Assembly (NCBI GenBank): GCA_933228765.1
Contig: OW121757.1
Span: 10,550,001 to 10,614,000, forward strand
Source: Miltochrista miniata
Taxonomy: Eukaryota > Arthropoda > Insecta > Lepidoptera > Erebidae
DNA: 64,000 nucleotides
Direction: 5' to 3'
The translations under genes and the position numbers were made by a program. Under the pieces are notes generated by a model. That model did no database searches. It was not told where the DNA came from and saw only the letters and a program-made list of their open reading frames with translations. This document shows, one piece after another, positions 33,301-42,345 of the stretch. Positions within the stretch are counted from its first letter, which is position 1. Each line of letters starts with the position of its first letter.

Positions 33301-35647
33301 CAAACTTTCGCATTTATAATATTAGTAAGAAGTAAGATTATGTGTTTGAATGAAATTATGAGTGTATTGTTTTTATTGTTTGTGTTAGTTCCATAGTGAC
33401 AGCCGATTGCTTTTGTAGTGGTGTATATTGAATACCGTTTCCCCTCGCATCATAAGACCGACAGATACAGATATATGTATCTATAGAGCAAACATGCTAT
33501 GTATGCTCCTCTTGTCCTAGTCGCGTTGCTCTATGTTACCTTTCAAACAATGATTTCCTCAATACCAAGAATACAGATAGGCAACTCCCTGCCCCCCACT
33601 AATCAAGCTTCCCCACCCCCGCCACAGCTGTCATATAGTTAGAGGGTATTTTGAGGGAGTATTTGCTTAACCTTACTGGTTACACACACATTCTAGCTCT
33701 GTACAAACATAACTAGTTGACTGCCTCTGTGGCGCAGTCGGTAGTGATACCGCCTGCGGCGCTGGAGGTCGTGGGTTCGATTCCCACCGGAGACAAATAT
33801 TTGTGCGACCCATAAATGTTTGTCTCAAGAGTCTGGGTGTTTCTATGTATAATATGTATGTATTTAAAAGTATATAAGTATTAATATCCGTGGTCTGATA
33901 CCCATAACACAAGCAGGTTATTCCTAGCTTACTTTGGGATCAGATAACGTTGTGTGAGATGTCCGTGAATATTTATTTATATTATTTATTTATTTATTTA
34001 ACTAGTTAAGTTAGGTCATAAGTTTGCTCTTAAGTTAGAGTAAGGCCAAATAATAAGTAGTAGTAAAATATAATTATTGTTACAGTGTGTACTCTAATAA
34101 TATGAAAGAAATATTTAAATTGAAATTCATTTAGTAGATGTTTAATTTAAAATGTAATGAAGATACATAGATGGCCAAAAAAAACAAAAAAATAACCGTA
34201 TTAGATACTAAGATGAATTTTGGGAGGGACCGGACTGAGTTTCTTGGGGTGTTCTTCTCAGTCTGTAGCATTTCCGAACCCCCAGTAGAGTCACAAAAAA
34301 TTTGACAAACATATTTTTTTTTAATTTCAAAGGGAATAAATTTTATTTAATTTTTTAATTTTATTTATTTAACGTGTTTTAGTGTAGGTGACATAATTGA
34401 AAACAAATCATTTGTATGAAGTTTCCGCCCTGTGACAATACATAATTAAATTAATTAATAGAGAAAACACTTTCAACAGATATGCGCGCAATAACCCAGC
34501 TCCGCAACTCAAAGAAAGTAAAACGGTTGGTGTACATATCGTGTAGTCCCGCATCAGCGGTGAAGAACTTCGTAGATCTGTCGCGACCCTCGTCCAAGAC
34601 GCTGAGGGGGGCGCCCTTCTTGCCGGTGAGGGCTGTGCCTGTTGATATGTTCCCTCACACCAAACACATGGAATTGGCGATACTGTTCGAGCGAGAGGTA
34701 AGATTTCGAATGCGTAGATGCTTATGTTATTTTTAAGGTTTCCGTACCCAAAGGGTAAAAACCGGCCTAGTACGTTTGTTTATGAGAGTTGCCGTTATTT
34801 ATATAAATATTAAAATGGCAAAAAAAAACACTATGGGAAAATTATAATTTTTCTGTTATTCCCTTAAATATTATTATTTTTTTGTTTTTAGTACTTGTTG
34901 TTATACACCTGTGAAAATTTCAGCTCTCTAGCTATCACCGTTCATTAGATACAGCCTCGTGACGCACAGACATACAAACTACGGGACGGGAGTGGGAATA
35001 GAAATCGACGTCATCGTCTTGAGATCCTACATACAAAATCAAACATTTTATCGTTTTGCCTTATCATAAACTTTGTCTGTACGGTTCAAAAACAATTAAA
35101 AGATAGAAGCCATTAAATATTCGATTATTCTGCCTAATTTTTAAACAACTTTCTGTGTAAATAAGCAATAAAAGAAGTGTAAAAACTCAAAATGTAAGTC
35201 CGTTCCGACAAAGTTCATTATTCCAAGTTGATATAATGCAGTACTTTTTTTGTAGCACCCTTTACCAAATTACTTTAAAAAAAATGAATTATCGCTGCAT
35301 CCCGCTTTCACTAACCGATGTTAGGTGAAACAGCATGCTTATTTGACTGATTTCGCACCGCTGACTAGTGCAACCTTAATTGACTAGAAATAGCCATGGC
35401 TTTCCATCAAGGCGGGAAGAGAAATAACGGCAACAAAAAAAAACAAACATACTGTAATGAAATATAGAAGGTACCGATTGTTTATAAAGTGGTTTATTCA
35501 CAGAGATCTGAACAAACTGAGGTCGACACTACCACAAAGACAGAAGCAGATGACATTCCGAAGTCCGAAGATATTCCAAGTGAAAAAACGATAGATAACA
35601 GCGAGCCTACAAATAGTGTATGTGAAAAAGATAGTGATACAAAATAA
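24380..35647 (+). CDS. TRMT2A: TRMT2A homologue, tRNA (uracil-5-)-methyltransferase, eleven exons
   Basis: Exons 24380-24523, 24602-24752, 25147-25328, 26429-26749, 27538-27675, 28374-28489, 28901-29009, 29585-29707, 31970-32162, 34480-34697 and 35504-35647 all have GT/AG borders and join to 1839 nt (612 residues). An N-terminal RRM covers ~30-105 (FKIELRGLPKYYGIAE, HWLFACFQNDEERTKAIAAL). The methyltransferase has GYRNKCEFTVG (~193-203), FRISPEAFFQINTAGAEVLY, the SAM loop VDICCGTGTIGL (~413-424), VDPPRAGL (~485-492), YISCSP with the catalytic Cys (~514), and HMELAILFER with the catalytic Glu (~557). The family makes 5-methyluridine at position 54 of cytosolic tRNAs. The hydrophilic C-tail of exon 11 is poorly conserved. 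No break was found. Introns hold many MITEs and SINEs. Confidence 0.95.
24945..25082 (-). mobile_element. RTE-clade LINE 3' end, minus strand
   Basis: The minus strand reads VAGWDWMRKAHDRVRWRKLG, then EAYVQQWTDIG and a stop, the C-terminus of RTE-type ORFs. It lies in TRMT2A intron 2. 5'-truncated; a fuller relative is at 46.6 kb. Confidence 0.75.
25380..25985 (-). mobile_element. Helitron-like interspersed repeat in TRMT2A intron 3
   Basis: The left end actagctgaccagcgcaat and the right side ttataatattagtttatat, with the common phrase gtttagtagttttttgag, fit the complement of a Helitron-like family. The inner part (25580-25870) is unrecognised AT-rich DNA. Confidence 0.45.
26039..26390. mobile_element. 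MITE with aaaggagatgtcca inverted ends
   Basis: aaaggagatgtcca at 26039 is complemented by tggacatctccttt ending at 26390, and inner words (ggttttttattc / gaataaaaaacc) are also inverted. 352 bp, no coding. It ends 38 bp before exon 4 of the TRMT2A gene. Confidence 0.85.
26805..27080. repeat. Probable interspersed repeat in intron 4
   Basis: tctcccatcggggtaagcagagactatgg and the following pyrimidine-rich text look like a dispersed lepidopteran repeat from memory. There is no second copy in the window to confirm it. Confidence 0.3.
27120..27296 (-). mobile_element. Helitron-like repeat, partial, minus strand
   Basis: ccctgtaccatatttaagcc, agatccattcagacgttaga and ctttcacatttataatgtta match the complement of the Helitron-like family. 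Confidence 0.5.
27297..27520 (+). mobile_element. LINE/SINE 3' end (gggccgtatgcttgtct type)
   Basis: ggttcttcaaaaggggc, agggtcggcagcgcgagtgtag, tctctggtgttgcaagcgtcc and gtgggccgtatgcttgtct with a short A tail. Shares its end with 4990-5100 and 55140-55260. It lies about 20 bp before the acceptor of TRMT2A exon 5. Confidence 0.5.
27676..28079. other. TRMT2A intron 5, unassigned part
   Basis: 27785-27870 is GC-rich (cggctgcacgcacgtataattg) and looks like one end of a MITE, but I could not find its partner. The rest is AT-rich. Confidence 0.3.
28080..28285 (-). mobile_element. Helitron-like repeat, minus strand (63.4-kb family)
   Basis: actagcggacgtcacgcg, then tagctccctttcccgtggga, ggttcagtagtttcggaacc and tcctctttataataatat is the complement of the tandem units at 63405-64000. 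Confidence 0.65.
28490..28900. other. TRMT2A intron 6
   Basis: AT-rich. gggttccgtaccctaagcc near 28640 is a phrase shared with many lepidopteran repeats (compare 34735 and 62980). Nothing else. Confidence 0.35.
29040..29145 (+). mobile_element. 5S-rRNA-like SINE, head only
   Basis: gtgctcgtggccacgcggac, cgatcactgtagtaagcaac and catggatgggtg match the SINE head at 32416, with the gatgggtgacc motif damaged. Truncated after the 5S-like part. Confidence 0.65.
29146..29584. other. TRMT2A intron 7 remainder
   Basis: Contains inverted copies of ctaaatctatg-type words between 29195 and 29350, perhaps a small MITE. The sequence up to the exon 8 acceptor atacctag is AT-rich. Confidence 0.35.
29708..30340. 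other. TRMT2A intron 8, first part
   Basis: 29810-29860 has the GC-rich phrase gcgccgctgcc-like text (ctgccgcggctccttcgc) reminiscent of 9315-9365. No gene or delimitable element. Confidence 0.3.
30341..30640 (+). repeat. Dispersed repeat related to 18975-19150
   Basis: ttgaagaacccatactgcag, gagatcattctacaac and caacaccagaggcgcc run parallel to 18975-19150. I suspect a LINE 3' region, but family and ends are not known. Confidence 0.45.
30681..31555. mobile_element. Harbinger-like MITE, TTA target duplication, carrying satellite units
   Basis: GTGCGCCTTCACACTAGCG at 30681 is complemented by CGCTAGTGTGAAGGGGCAC ending at 31555. Both sides are flanked by TTA, as in PIF/Harbinger elements. The inverted arms run for about 85 bp and are built of short words (gacgtatacgcg, gcggcgtatacgcc). 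The interior holds a piece of the 100-bp satellite (31016-31220) and AT-rich DNA, no transposase. It lies in TRMT2A intron 8. Confidence 0.85.
31016..31222 (-). repeat. 100-bp satellite, two units inside a MITE
   Basis: gcaatccaacatggccgcc, tttcatgatgggtatcg and ttttttagtatgctgagtac repeat twice about 100 bp apart, as type 2 units in inverted orientation. They match the arrays at 2.6-6.5 kb. Confidence 0.9.
31570..31706 (+). mobile_element. R1-like LINE 3' tail fragment
   Basis: gtcctggggtatccttctg, ggggctcccaaccgtaagc and catccatgtaggattttcc with an A run match 17590-17720. Confidence 0.6.
31715..31939. mobile_element. 225-bp MITE with gtaaaccacccaat inverted ends
   Basis: gtaaaccacccaattattgg at 31715 is complemented by ccaatgattgggtggtttac ending at 31939. 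Inner words agtgccaataattgg and ttattggcactttag are also inverted. It ends 30 bp before TRMT2A exon 9. Confidence 0.88.
32218..32410 (+). mobile_element. tRNA-derived SINE (second family)
   Basis: The head has an A box (gtggtcgagtggttag), a B box (gggttcgattccc) and a tRNA-like middle, then a tail with caaattgagttgttatgtgtctgg-type text and tatgtagtacatattt. It is not a tRNA gene: the acceptor stem does not close. It lies in TRMT2A intron 9. Confidence 0.75.
32416..32785 (+). mobile_element. 5S-rRNA-like SINE, most complete copy
   Basis: The head reads gcgctcgtggccccgcgaac, then gtaagcaactttcacta and catggatgggtgacc, which lines up with the internal promoter part of 5S rRNA (aagcaac... ggatggg(t/a)gacc). 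The body has gtttccgtgcttcggaaggc and gccgttggtcccggttgcc, and the end cccttcggggataaaggcg. Other copies are at 20.3, 29.0, 39.75, 41.1, 44.8, 54.9 and 56.7 kb. This points to a SINE3-type, 5S-headed SINE. Confidence 0.75.
33117..33335 (-). mobile_element. Helitron-like repeat, minus strand
   Basis: actagctgatgcccgcagc, ttcccgcttcccgtgggaac, tgtaccaaatttcagtcag and gcatttataatattagta: complement of the 6.8-7.2 kb family, complete at both recognisable ends. Confidence 0.7.
33719..34000 (+). mobile_element. tRNA-derived SINE, near complete
   Basis: gactgcctctgtggcgcagtcggtag (A box) and ggttcgattcccacc (B box) start a 280-bp unit that continues through gacaaatatttg, caagagtctgggtgtttct and tgggatcagataacgttgtg to a ttatttatt tail. 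43934-44200 is a close relative. Confidence 0.88.
34010..34345 (+). mobile_element. LINE 3' UTR fragment
   Basis: gactgagtttcttggggtgttcttctcag and aacccccagtagagtc parallel the 3' UTR of the LINE at 15990-16080 in word order. Coding sequence is lost. Confidence 0.5.
34740..35503. repeat. TRMT2A intron 10, with an interspersed repeat at 35020-35390
   Basis: 35020-35390 (gatcctacatacaaaatc, aaacattttatcgttttgcc, gtgaaacagcatgcttattt) matches 58990-59358, a TTAA-flanked MITE. The first part has the gtttccgtacccaaagggta phrase common to lepidopteran repeats. Confidence 0.6.
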
Positions 35648-36057
35648 TGTATAGTATTGTTTTTTAATTATGTTGATGAATATAATTTTATCTATTGATG
35701 ACTATATTTATTTTATGCTTATACCTTTATCTGTCAAAATCTTAACTTGTCCAGCACAGATCAAAGAGAGAAATTCGGTGTCTTGAATTTTTTGGACTTC
35801 TTTTCACGTACGGAAATCCCTAAGGGGGGTCGCCCACACGAACTGGAGTCGAGGCGGCGTCGAAGCACGGGCGCATAAGCGGCGCGCCGCTTCTACGTTT
35901 CCTTCAGCAATACATGGGAGTGCGCTCACACACTAGAGTCGCGTCACGGGCGATGTGGAGTCGAGGCGGAGGCGGGGTGGGGCTGATGCGCTCGACCGCG
36001 CCGCGACTCCGTCGCCATTTTGTCATTTTGTTTCGTGCGTAGACCTGTTTACACTCT

Positions 36058-36270
36058 TCAAAAATGCGTGACGATTTTGAAACTAACGTAAACTTTATTG
36101 AAATTGTACGAATAAATCCGTGTATTTATGATCAAACACGATCTGATTATAGCAACAGGAAGTAAACAAAAGGTACCATGTGATATTCCATAAAACTTTT
36201 TAAACTTTTCGGGATACTTTCTTAAGTCACGTGTAGCTCTGAATGTTCCTCTTATGTCACAGTGTTTCAA
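36058..36270 (-). pseudogene. Harbinger transposase-like fragment
   Basis: The 70-residue stretch contains ATRDLRKYPEKFKKFYGISH, like the N-terminal LxxDPxxFxxYFRMS(K) segment of PIF/Harbinger nucleases, from memory. The later part does not look conserved, perhaps reading into an intron. It fits the TAA duplication around the element. The catalytic domain is absent. Confidence 0.45.
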
Positions 36271-36330
36271 ATATGGATGTTGCCAAAATCTTCTTCTATT
36301 TAAACTAATAACTTAAAACTATTTAAACTA

Positions 36331-36383
36331 AGAAGATGAAGACGCGCTTGCACTCATACAGTGCAAGCGCGTCTTCATCTTCT
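36331..36383. repeat. Perfect 24-bp hairpin, 5-nt loop
   Basis: agaagatgaagacgcgcttg plus cact (36331-36354) and its exact complement (36360-36383) flank the loop catac. A perfect foldback of this length is unlikely by chance; it lies within the Harbinger-like element. Confidence 0.92.
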
Positions 36384-37864
36384 GACGACGACATGGTGAA
36401 TAAATTGGAATGTGTAAAGGAAGCATAGCCGCCCGCGCCTCGACTCTACTTAACGTTCACGCGCCGCCGCGCCGCGACGCCGCACAGTGGATCGATTCAT
36501 ACAAATCGGCGGACATAGGAATCTTGGAAAACTTTTTACTGATTTTACAAAAACTAATGATGCCATTGTGTTTATTTTAGTAATTGTAGTCGAAAACAAT
36601 ACTACACAATTTTGATTAGACTTCAATTTAAAAAAATATTCGACAAAAACTGATTTCAATGTATGGAAAAGCACATTAAAAAAGGAATAGCTTGCGATTT
36701 TCTCGTGTTTTCTGATTTTAACGCTTATAGTGACTTTTAATGGGTTGTTAGCAAAATATCTGCCAAACATTTTAGGTACCCCTAGGCACCTCTCTGGGAG
36801 CTATGTGGCAAAATATCATTTTTCTCATTTTCTTTAAGAAAATATGTCTAGTTCGTTTTTTTTACAGTTATAATTGTTGATAAACTACATTTTAGCTTAG
36901 TACAGACCTACCCACTTCAAAAATAATATGACTAGCATACGGGATCGGAAGTTTTTGAGAGATACTTATAAGCAGGCGATTATAAGTTTATCCTACTTTT
37001 TTAGCAACATTTACCTATGTATTTTATAGTTATTTACTATTAATAGTTGAAGAAAATAATGTATTAATCAAAAAAAAACAATAACGCGTTATATAAAACA
37101 TATTTCAAAGTTATAAAAATACAAAAACTTACTTATAAAATAAAAAGTTTTAAAATAATAGCTTAAAATAAGTAAAATATGCCATATTTTATTAATATGG
37201 AACAGAAACTTAGATCATCTAACCACAGGATGCGCCTTACTTAAGCATTGTTTTCTGCCATTGCACATGACCATTTGGTCTTTTGGCTTTATGAAAAGCC
37301 TGTACATCAGTACATCATTTTATATGATTAAACTAGTACATTACATTGTAGTTGACTGTACAATAACAATTAACACACAACAGCCATTACGCGTTTGTCG
37401 ATAAATACATTTTTAAATGCAATGAAATTTTATATGTCTTTGTGTTTCCCCCTTCATTTGTATGAAAACTGGCAGAATATTTTTGTATGCGGTGGTTCGC
37501 AAAGGCTAGTCCCGTGTTATATGGTCTAAGAACAGAAACGATTCAATTAACATGTATGTACATTAAATTATCAAACAAAATTAGAATTACATAAACTTTA
37601 AACAAATAGTAGCTTAAAATAAACAAAAATATATAACAAAGACAATTAATGATTCGGAGGAATTCTACGACGCATGTATGTAATTATGTATGTAAGTATT
37701 ATATATTATGATTAGTGTTTTTTGCTTTTATTTTAATTTATGGTAAGATAAGTTCAATTTTTATTTATGATTGTACATTATTGTAAGTATTTTTTGCCAA
37801 GCCATTAAAGTTCTATTAAATTAAAACTATGTACATTAAATGATCAAACAAAATTAGAAATATT

Positions 37865-38266
37865 CTACATATGTAGACAAAAAACATCATTATCCAAAGC
37901 TTCCGTTTCTGAATCTTCTTCTGCTTGCGCAGAGACTAACAATTCAACAGTACCTATAAATTCAATTTCAGAAACTTCTAGAATTAGTAGATTTAAAGTT
38001 TTTTTAAACAATGCCTTCTTTTGCTTTTTATATATCCGTGGCCGTATTTGTGCTAAAATTGGGTTGGATGAAATCAGCAAATTATTTAGAACATCTTCAT
38101 TGCAAGCAATGCTATTAGTTTTACGTGAATGGTGTTCATTGTATTTTCTGAAATCCTTATTACTTGACTCAGATAACTCTTCCGAAAGAAGTCCTATCGG
38201 AACTATAGATAAATGTTGAATAATTAACGGCCCGTGAAATAATAACTTATCACTACTTGATGTCAT
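37865..38266 (-). CDS. Orphan ORF of a transposable element (LLSEE... NEDVLNNLLISSNP motif)
   Basis: The 133-residue frame starts MTSSSDKLLFHG and contains PIGLLSEELSESSNKDFRKY, TNSIACNEDVLNNLLISSNP and an acidic C-terminus. I recall the pattern LLSEE, NKD..Y, HxRK, NxD..LL.SS(D/N)P from C-terminal parts of insect transposon proteins, where an upstream catalytic part is normal. Here that part is missing. The 3' end of the ORF (37865-37925) recurs inverted at 38400-38470, so the arm duplication copied it. Function unknown. Confidence 0.5.
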   Translation of the reverse strand: MTSSSDKLLFHGPLIIQHLSIVPIGLLSEELSESSNKDFRKYNEHHSRKTNSIACNEDVLNNLLISSNPILAQIRPRIYKKQKKALFKKTLNLLILEVSEIEFIGTVELLVSAQAEEDSETEALDNDVFCLHM

Positions 38267-39469
38267 GTAGTATACCAGGGTGGCAGAGCTTTACATAGAA
38301 TTGTACCCTTGGTACTTCATGCCATCAAGTATTCATAAGTTATTTTATTAGTTACTAATTCTAGAAGTTTCTGAAATTGAATACATAGATACTGATGAAT
38401 AATTAGGCTCTGCACAAGCAGAAGAATATTCAGAAACGGAAGCTTCGGATAATGATTTTTTTGTCTACATTTTTCTAATTTTTTTTTATTATTTAATGTA
38501 CATACATGTTAATTGAATCGTTTCTGTTCCAGATGTTTATTTATTTTAAGCTAATATTTTACCACTTTTTATTTTATAAGTAAGTTTTTGTATAACGCGT
38601 TATTGTTTTATTTGATTAATACATTATTTTCTACAAATAGTAATGGAAAATCACTATACAATACATAAATGTTGCTAAAAAAGTAGGATAAACTTATAGT
38701 CGCCTGCTTATAAGTATCTCTCAAAAACTACCGATCCCGTATGCTAGTCATATTATTTTTGATGTAGGTAGGTCAGTACTAAGCTAAAATGTAGTTTATC
38801 AACAATTATAACTATAAAAAAACCGAACAAGACATATTTTCTTTAAGAAAATGAGAAAAATGATATTTTGTCATATAGCTCCCAGAGGGGTGCCTAGGGG
38901 TACCTAAAATGTTTGGCAGATATTTTGCTAATAACCCATTCAAAGTCACTATAGGCGTTAAAATAAGAAAACACGAGAAAATCGCAAGCCATCCCCTTTT
39001 TAATGTGCTTTTCCATACATTGAAATCAGTTTTTGTCGAATATTTTTTAAAATTGAAGTCTAATCAAAATTGTGTAGTATTGTTTTCTACTACAATTACT
39101 AAGATAAACACATTGGCATCATTAGTTTTTTTAAAATCAGTAAAAAGTGTTTCAAGATTCCTATGTCCGCCGATTTGTATGAATCGATCCACTGTGCGCC
39201 GCCGCTACCGCGCCTCGACTTACCAGTGAGCGACCCGCCTAAGGATTACCCGATCCGACTATGTTCTAACACCAAACGGTCCCTATAGAAACCTACATAC
39301 TAAATTCGCTGAGGCTACTACATACGCCCTTTAGGCAGGCCTCCGTCACTCGCTCAAAATCGCGCGCTATGTACCTACCGCTCGGCATCTCCCTGGGGAT
39401 ACAACTGGCAGAGGGCTGCCGGACACCCGACTGAGCGCTCGCATCCCACCGCACCGCACGTTTCCCGCG

Positions 39470-39584
39470 CTTACGCTTCGAAATACCGAAACCACGTAAT
39501 TATTGTGCAGTGGATGGGTGTAATAGTACAAAAACAAAAGAAAATTTGTCGTTTTTTAAATTGCCGAGAGACGAAGAAAGCGGA
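39470..39584 (+). pseudogene. THAP-domain first-exon-like fragment (arm A)
   Basis: The frame reads NYCAVDGCNSTKTKENLSFF then KLPRDEES, the start of a THAP zinc finger (C-x4-C here, then SFFxxP). A gtaata splice donor follows at 39585. No upstream ATG was found in frame, so the start is lost. THAP domains bind DNA and occur in P-element-type transposases and derived host genes. The later CxxH half would be in a next exon, which I did not find. Confidence 0.65.
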
Positions 39585-39753
39585 GTAATATTTTAAATCT
39601 TATCAATTTGAATGTTTTTACCATTTATTTGTTTGAACATAAGTAGGTAGGTGATAAGTATGTAAATCTTAAATTAAGGAGTTATTTGAGTCAGGTATTT
39701 TATAGGCAATTCAATGTTTTATAGAATTTATAGGTAAATAGGTTTTATAGGTA

Positions 39754-40075
39754 GTCGAAGCGCTCGTGGCCCCGAGGACTCAGTGTTCTGTAATCGATCA
39801 CTGTTGTAAGCAACTTTCACTATGGCCAGTTCTTGGATGGGTGACCATTCATGTGACCACTTTGTGACCTTTATTTGAGCGTTTCCGTGCTTCGGAAGGC
39901 ACGTTAGGCCGTTGGTCCCGGTTGCCAATAAAATAGCAGTCAGCCAAGTTGAAGGCCTTTTTAGGCGGTTTGAAAAATTTAAACAGCAGAGGGTCACCTT
40001 GGTACAAACTATAAAAAAATGAAATGTGGGCATCTAATGTGCCTCTGCCTTCCCCTTCGGAGATCTACGCGTGAC
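39754..40075 (+). mobile_element. 5S-rRNA-like SINE in arm A
   Basis: gcgctcgtggccccgaggac, cgatcactgttgtaagcaac, ggatgggtgacc, tttccgtgcttcggaaggc and ccttcggagat mark a nearly full copy. Confidence 0.75.
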
Positions 40076-41076
40076 CATAATGTATGTGTGTGTAACATAG
40101 TAAGGTAGGATGGCCGGGTGAGATAGGTGAATAGCCGGTATTTACGCTAAAGGTAATGTCAGTTAAATTTAGATTTCTTTGATATTTTAGTTATGGGTAG
40201 GCATAAGATAAACAATATAAATATATAGGTATACCTACCTACTGTGATTCATAATTTATTTTTGGTTTTTACGTGCATTTATACAAGCGTCTTTTTCTAG
40301 GGTTTTTTTAAACCATTCATAATTTTTTTCCTTACATTCCATTACATTGTTAGTTACATACACGTCGACCTACTAAAAGCGTATTAAAACATGGTTGATT
40401 CGTAACATTTGTTTTATTACAACAATCATTATAGGTTCAACCCTAGCGCATTCTTACGATGACGTCACTCGCACAGCGGGCAACACAGTCTCGACGCTAT
40501 GAGCACAGATTACTAAATAGTTACTACGTAACAGATACATCACTCCCATACAAAAGCGACAATACCTACGCTATATTAGCCTACAGAATTTTAATAATAA
40601 TACCTGCTGCCCCGAACGAGAAGAATTGTACCTTAAACACGCGCTCATAGCGTCGAGACTGTGTTGCCCGCTGTGCGAGTGACGTCATCGTAAGAATGCG
40701 CTAGGGTTGAACCTATAATGATTGTTGTAATAAAACAAATGTTACCAATCAACCATGTTTTAATACGTTTTTAGTAGGTCGACGTGTATGTAACTAACAA
40801 TGTAACGGAATGTAAGGAAAAAAATTATGAATGGTTTAAAAAAACCCTAGAAAAAGACGCTTGTATAAATGCACGTAAAAACCAAAAATAAATTATGAAT
40901 CACAGTAGGTAGGTATACCTATATATTTATATTGTTTATCTTATGCCTACCCATAACTAAAATATTAAAGAAATCTAAATTTAACTGACATTACCTTTAG
41001 CGTAAGTACCGGCTATTCACCTATCTCACCCGGCCATCCTACCTTACTATGTTACACACACATACATATGGTCACG

Positions 41077-41402
41077 CGTAGATCTCCGAAGGGGAAGGCA
41101 GAGGCATATTAAATGCCCACATTTCATTTTTTTATAGTTTGTACCAAGTACAGGTTGTGACCCTCTGCTGTTTAAATTTTTCAAACCGCCTAAAAAGGCC
41201 TTCAACTTGGCTGACTGCTATTTTATCGGCAACCGGGACCAACGGCCTAACGTGCCTTCCGAAGCACGGAAACGCTCAAATAAAGGTCACAAAGTGGTCA
41301 CATGAATGGTCACCCATCCAAGAACTGGCCATAGTGAAAGTTGCTTACAACAGTGATCGATTACAGAACACTGAGTCCTCGGGGCCACGAGCGCTTCGAC
41401 TA
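41077..41402 (-). mobile_element. 5S-rRNA-like SINE in arm A'
   Basis: The inverted twin of 39754-40075, sharing its private differences (for example gtcctcggggccacgagcg), so it was copied with the arm and did not insert on its own. Confidence 0.8.
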
Positions 41403-41587
41403 CCTATAAAACCTATTTACCTATAAATTCTATAAAACATTGAATTGCCTATAAAAAACAACAATTTTATAATACCTGACTCAAATAACTCCTTAATTTA
41501 AGATTTACATACTTATCACCTACCTACTTATGTTCAAACAAATAAATGGTAAAAACATTCAAATTGATAAGATTTAAAATATTACTC

Positions 41588-41700
41588 AGCTTCCTTCGTC
41601 TCTCGGCAATTTAAAAAACGACAAATTTTGTACTATTACACCCATCCACTGCACAATAATTACGTGGTTTCGGTATTTCGAAGCGTAAGCGCGGGAAACG
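41588..41700 (-). pseudogene. THAP-domain first-exon-like fragment (arm A'), deleted
   Basis: Inverted copy of 39470-39584. An 11-nt deletion in the acaaaaacaaaagaa stretch shifts the frame, so the zinc-finger cysteines and the NLSFFKLPRDE part are no longer in one frame. The gtaata donor is kept. Confidence 0.65.
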
Positions 41701-42009
41701 TGCGGTGCGGTGCGATGCGAGCGCTCAGTCGGGCGTCCGGCACACAGAGTACATTTGTATATTATGAGAGTCCGGCAGCCCTCTGCCAGTTGTATCCCCA
41801 GGGAGATGCCGAGCGGTAGGTACATAGCGCGCGATTTTGAGCGAGTGACGGAGGCCTGCTATGAGCGCGTGTTTAAGGTACAATTCTTCTCGTTCGGGGC
41901 AGCAGGTATTATTATTAAAATTTTGTAGGCTAATATAGCCTAGGTATTGTCGCTTTTGTATGGGAGTGATGTATCTGTTACGTAGTAACTATTTAGTAAT
42001 CTGTGCTTT

Positions 42010-42345
42010 AGGTTCATAATGTCCAAATCCCAAAATGTCCAGAGGGTGCAAAACGTCCATATCCCGGAATGTCCATGTCCAAATGCCATAATGTCCATGT
42101 CCCAGAATGACCATATCCCAGAGTGTCCATGTCCCAAAATGTCTAAATCCCTCAAAATGGTAAGCACTCGCAAAATGGTAAAAGAGCAAAATATTAAAGG
42201 AGCAAAATGGTAAAAGCGCACAAAGTTAAAAGAGCAAAATGGTAAAAGAGCAAAATGTTAAAGGAGCAACATGGTAAAAGCGCACAAAGTTAAAAGAGCA
42301 AAATTTTAAAAGCGCAGAATGATAAAAAAATCAGTTGCCTCGCAT
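42010..42345 (+). repeat. Degenerate minisatellite (atgtcc / aaaatggtaaaagagc words)
   Basis: 42015-42145 repeats variants of catgtcccaaaatgtcc in steps of about 12-18 bp. 42155-42330 changes to steps of agagcaaaatggtaaaag and gcgcacaaagttaaaag. Short ORFs on both strands come from the repeat. Confidence 0.8.

Larger units (their letters stand above)
33565..34440 (-). repeat. Second copy of the 19.87-kb repeat family, split by insertions
   Basis: ggcaactccctgcc and aagcttccccaccccc near 33570-33615, and gtttccgccctgtgac near 34420, are the complement of both ends of 19870-20245. A SINE (33719-34000) and a LINE tail (34010-34340) have landed inside. Confidence 0.55.
35824..39239. mobile_element. 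Harbinger-like element with TAA target duplication and long inverted arms
   Basis: TAA flanks both sides (35821-35823 and 39240-39242). The left end starts ggggggtcgcccac and the right end closes with gtgagcgacccgcc, followed inside by agtcgaggcg on both sides. Within it, 36474-37100 and 38590-39205 are long inverted copies (cacagtggatcgattcata and its complement; agatattttgc... gcaaaatatct), and shorter matches approach the centre. Two minus-strand coding remains are present: a Harbinger-like fragment (36058-36270) and an ORF (37865-38266). A 24-bp perfect hairpin lies at 36331-36383. The 3416-bp element appears rearranged and inactive. Confidence 0.8.
39270..42006. mobile_element. Large palindrome, arrangement A-L-A'-L', with THAP fragments
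   Basis: Arm A (about 39340-40503) and arm A' (about 40647-41860) are inverted copies of each other across ~1.15 kb. Between them is L (40504-40646, starting acagattactaaatagtt), and after A' comes L' (41862-42006), the complement of L, so A' alone is bracketed by inverted L copies. Each arm carries a 5S-like SINE and a THAP-like exon. The outer text accaaacggtccctatag and aaattcgctgaggctac also occurs in the MITE at 47527-47783. Differences between arms are few, so the duplication is recent or maintained. Confidence 0.88.

Noticed and set aside
41586..41825. 79-residue minus-strand gene with KLPRDE
   Set aside because: It is the deleted inverted copy of the THAP-like fragment in arm A; the frame mixes two phases.
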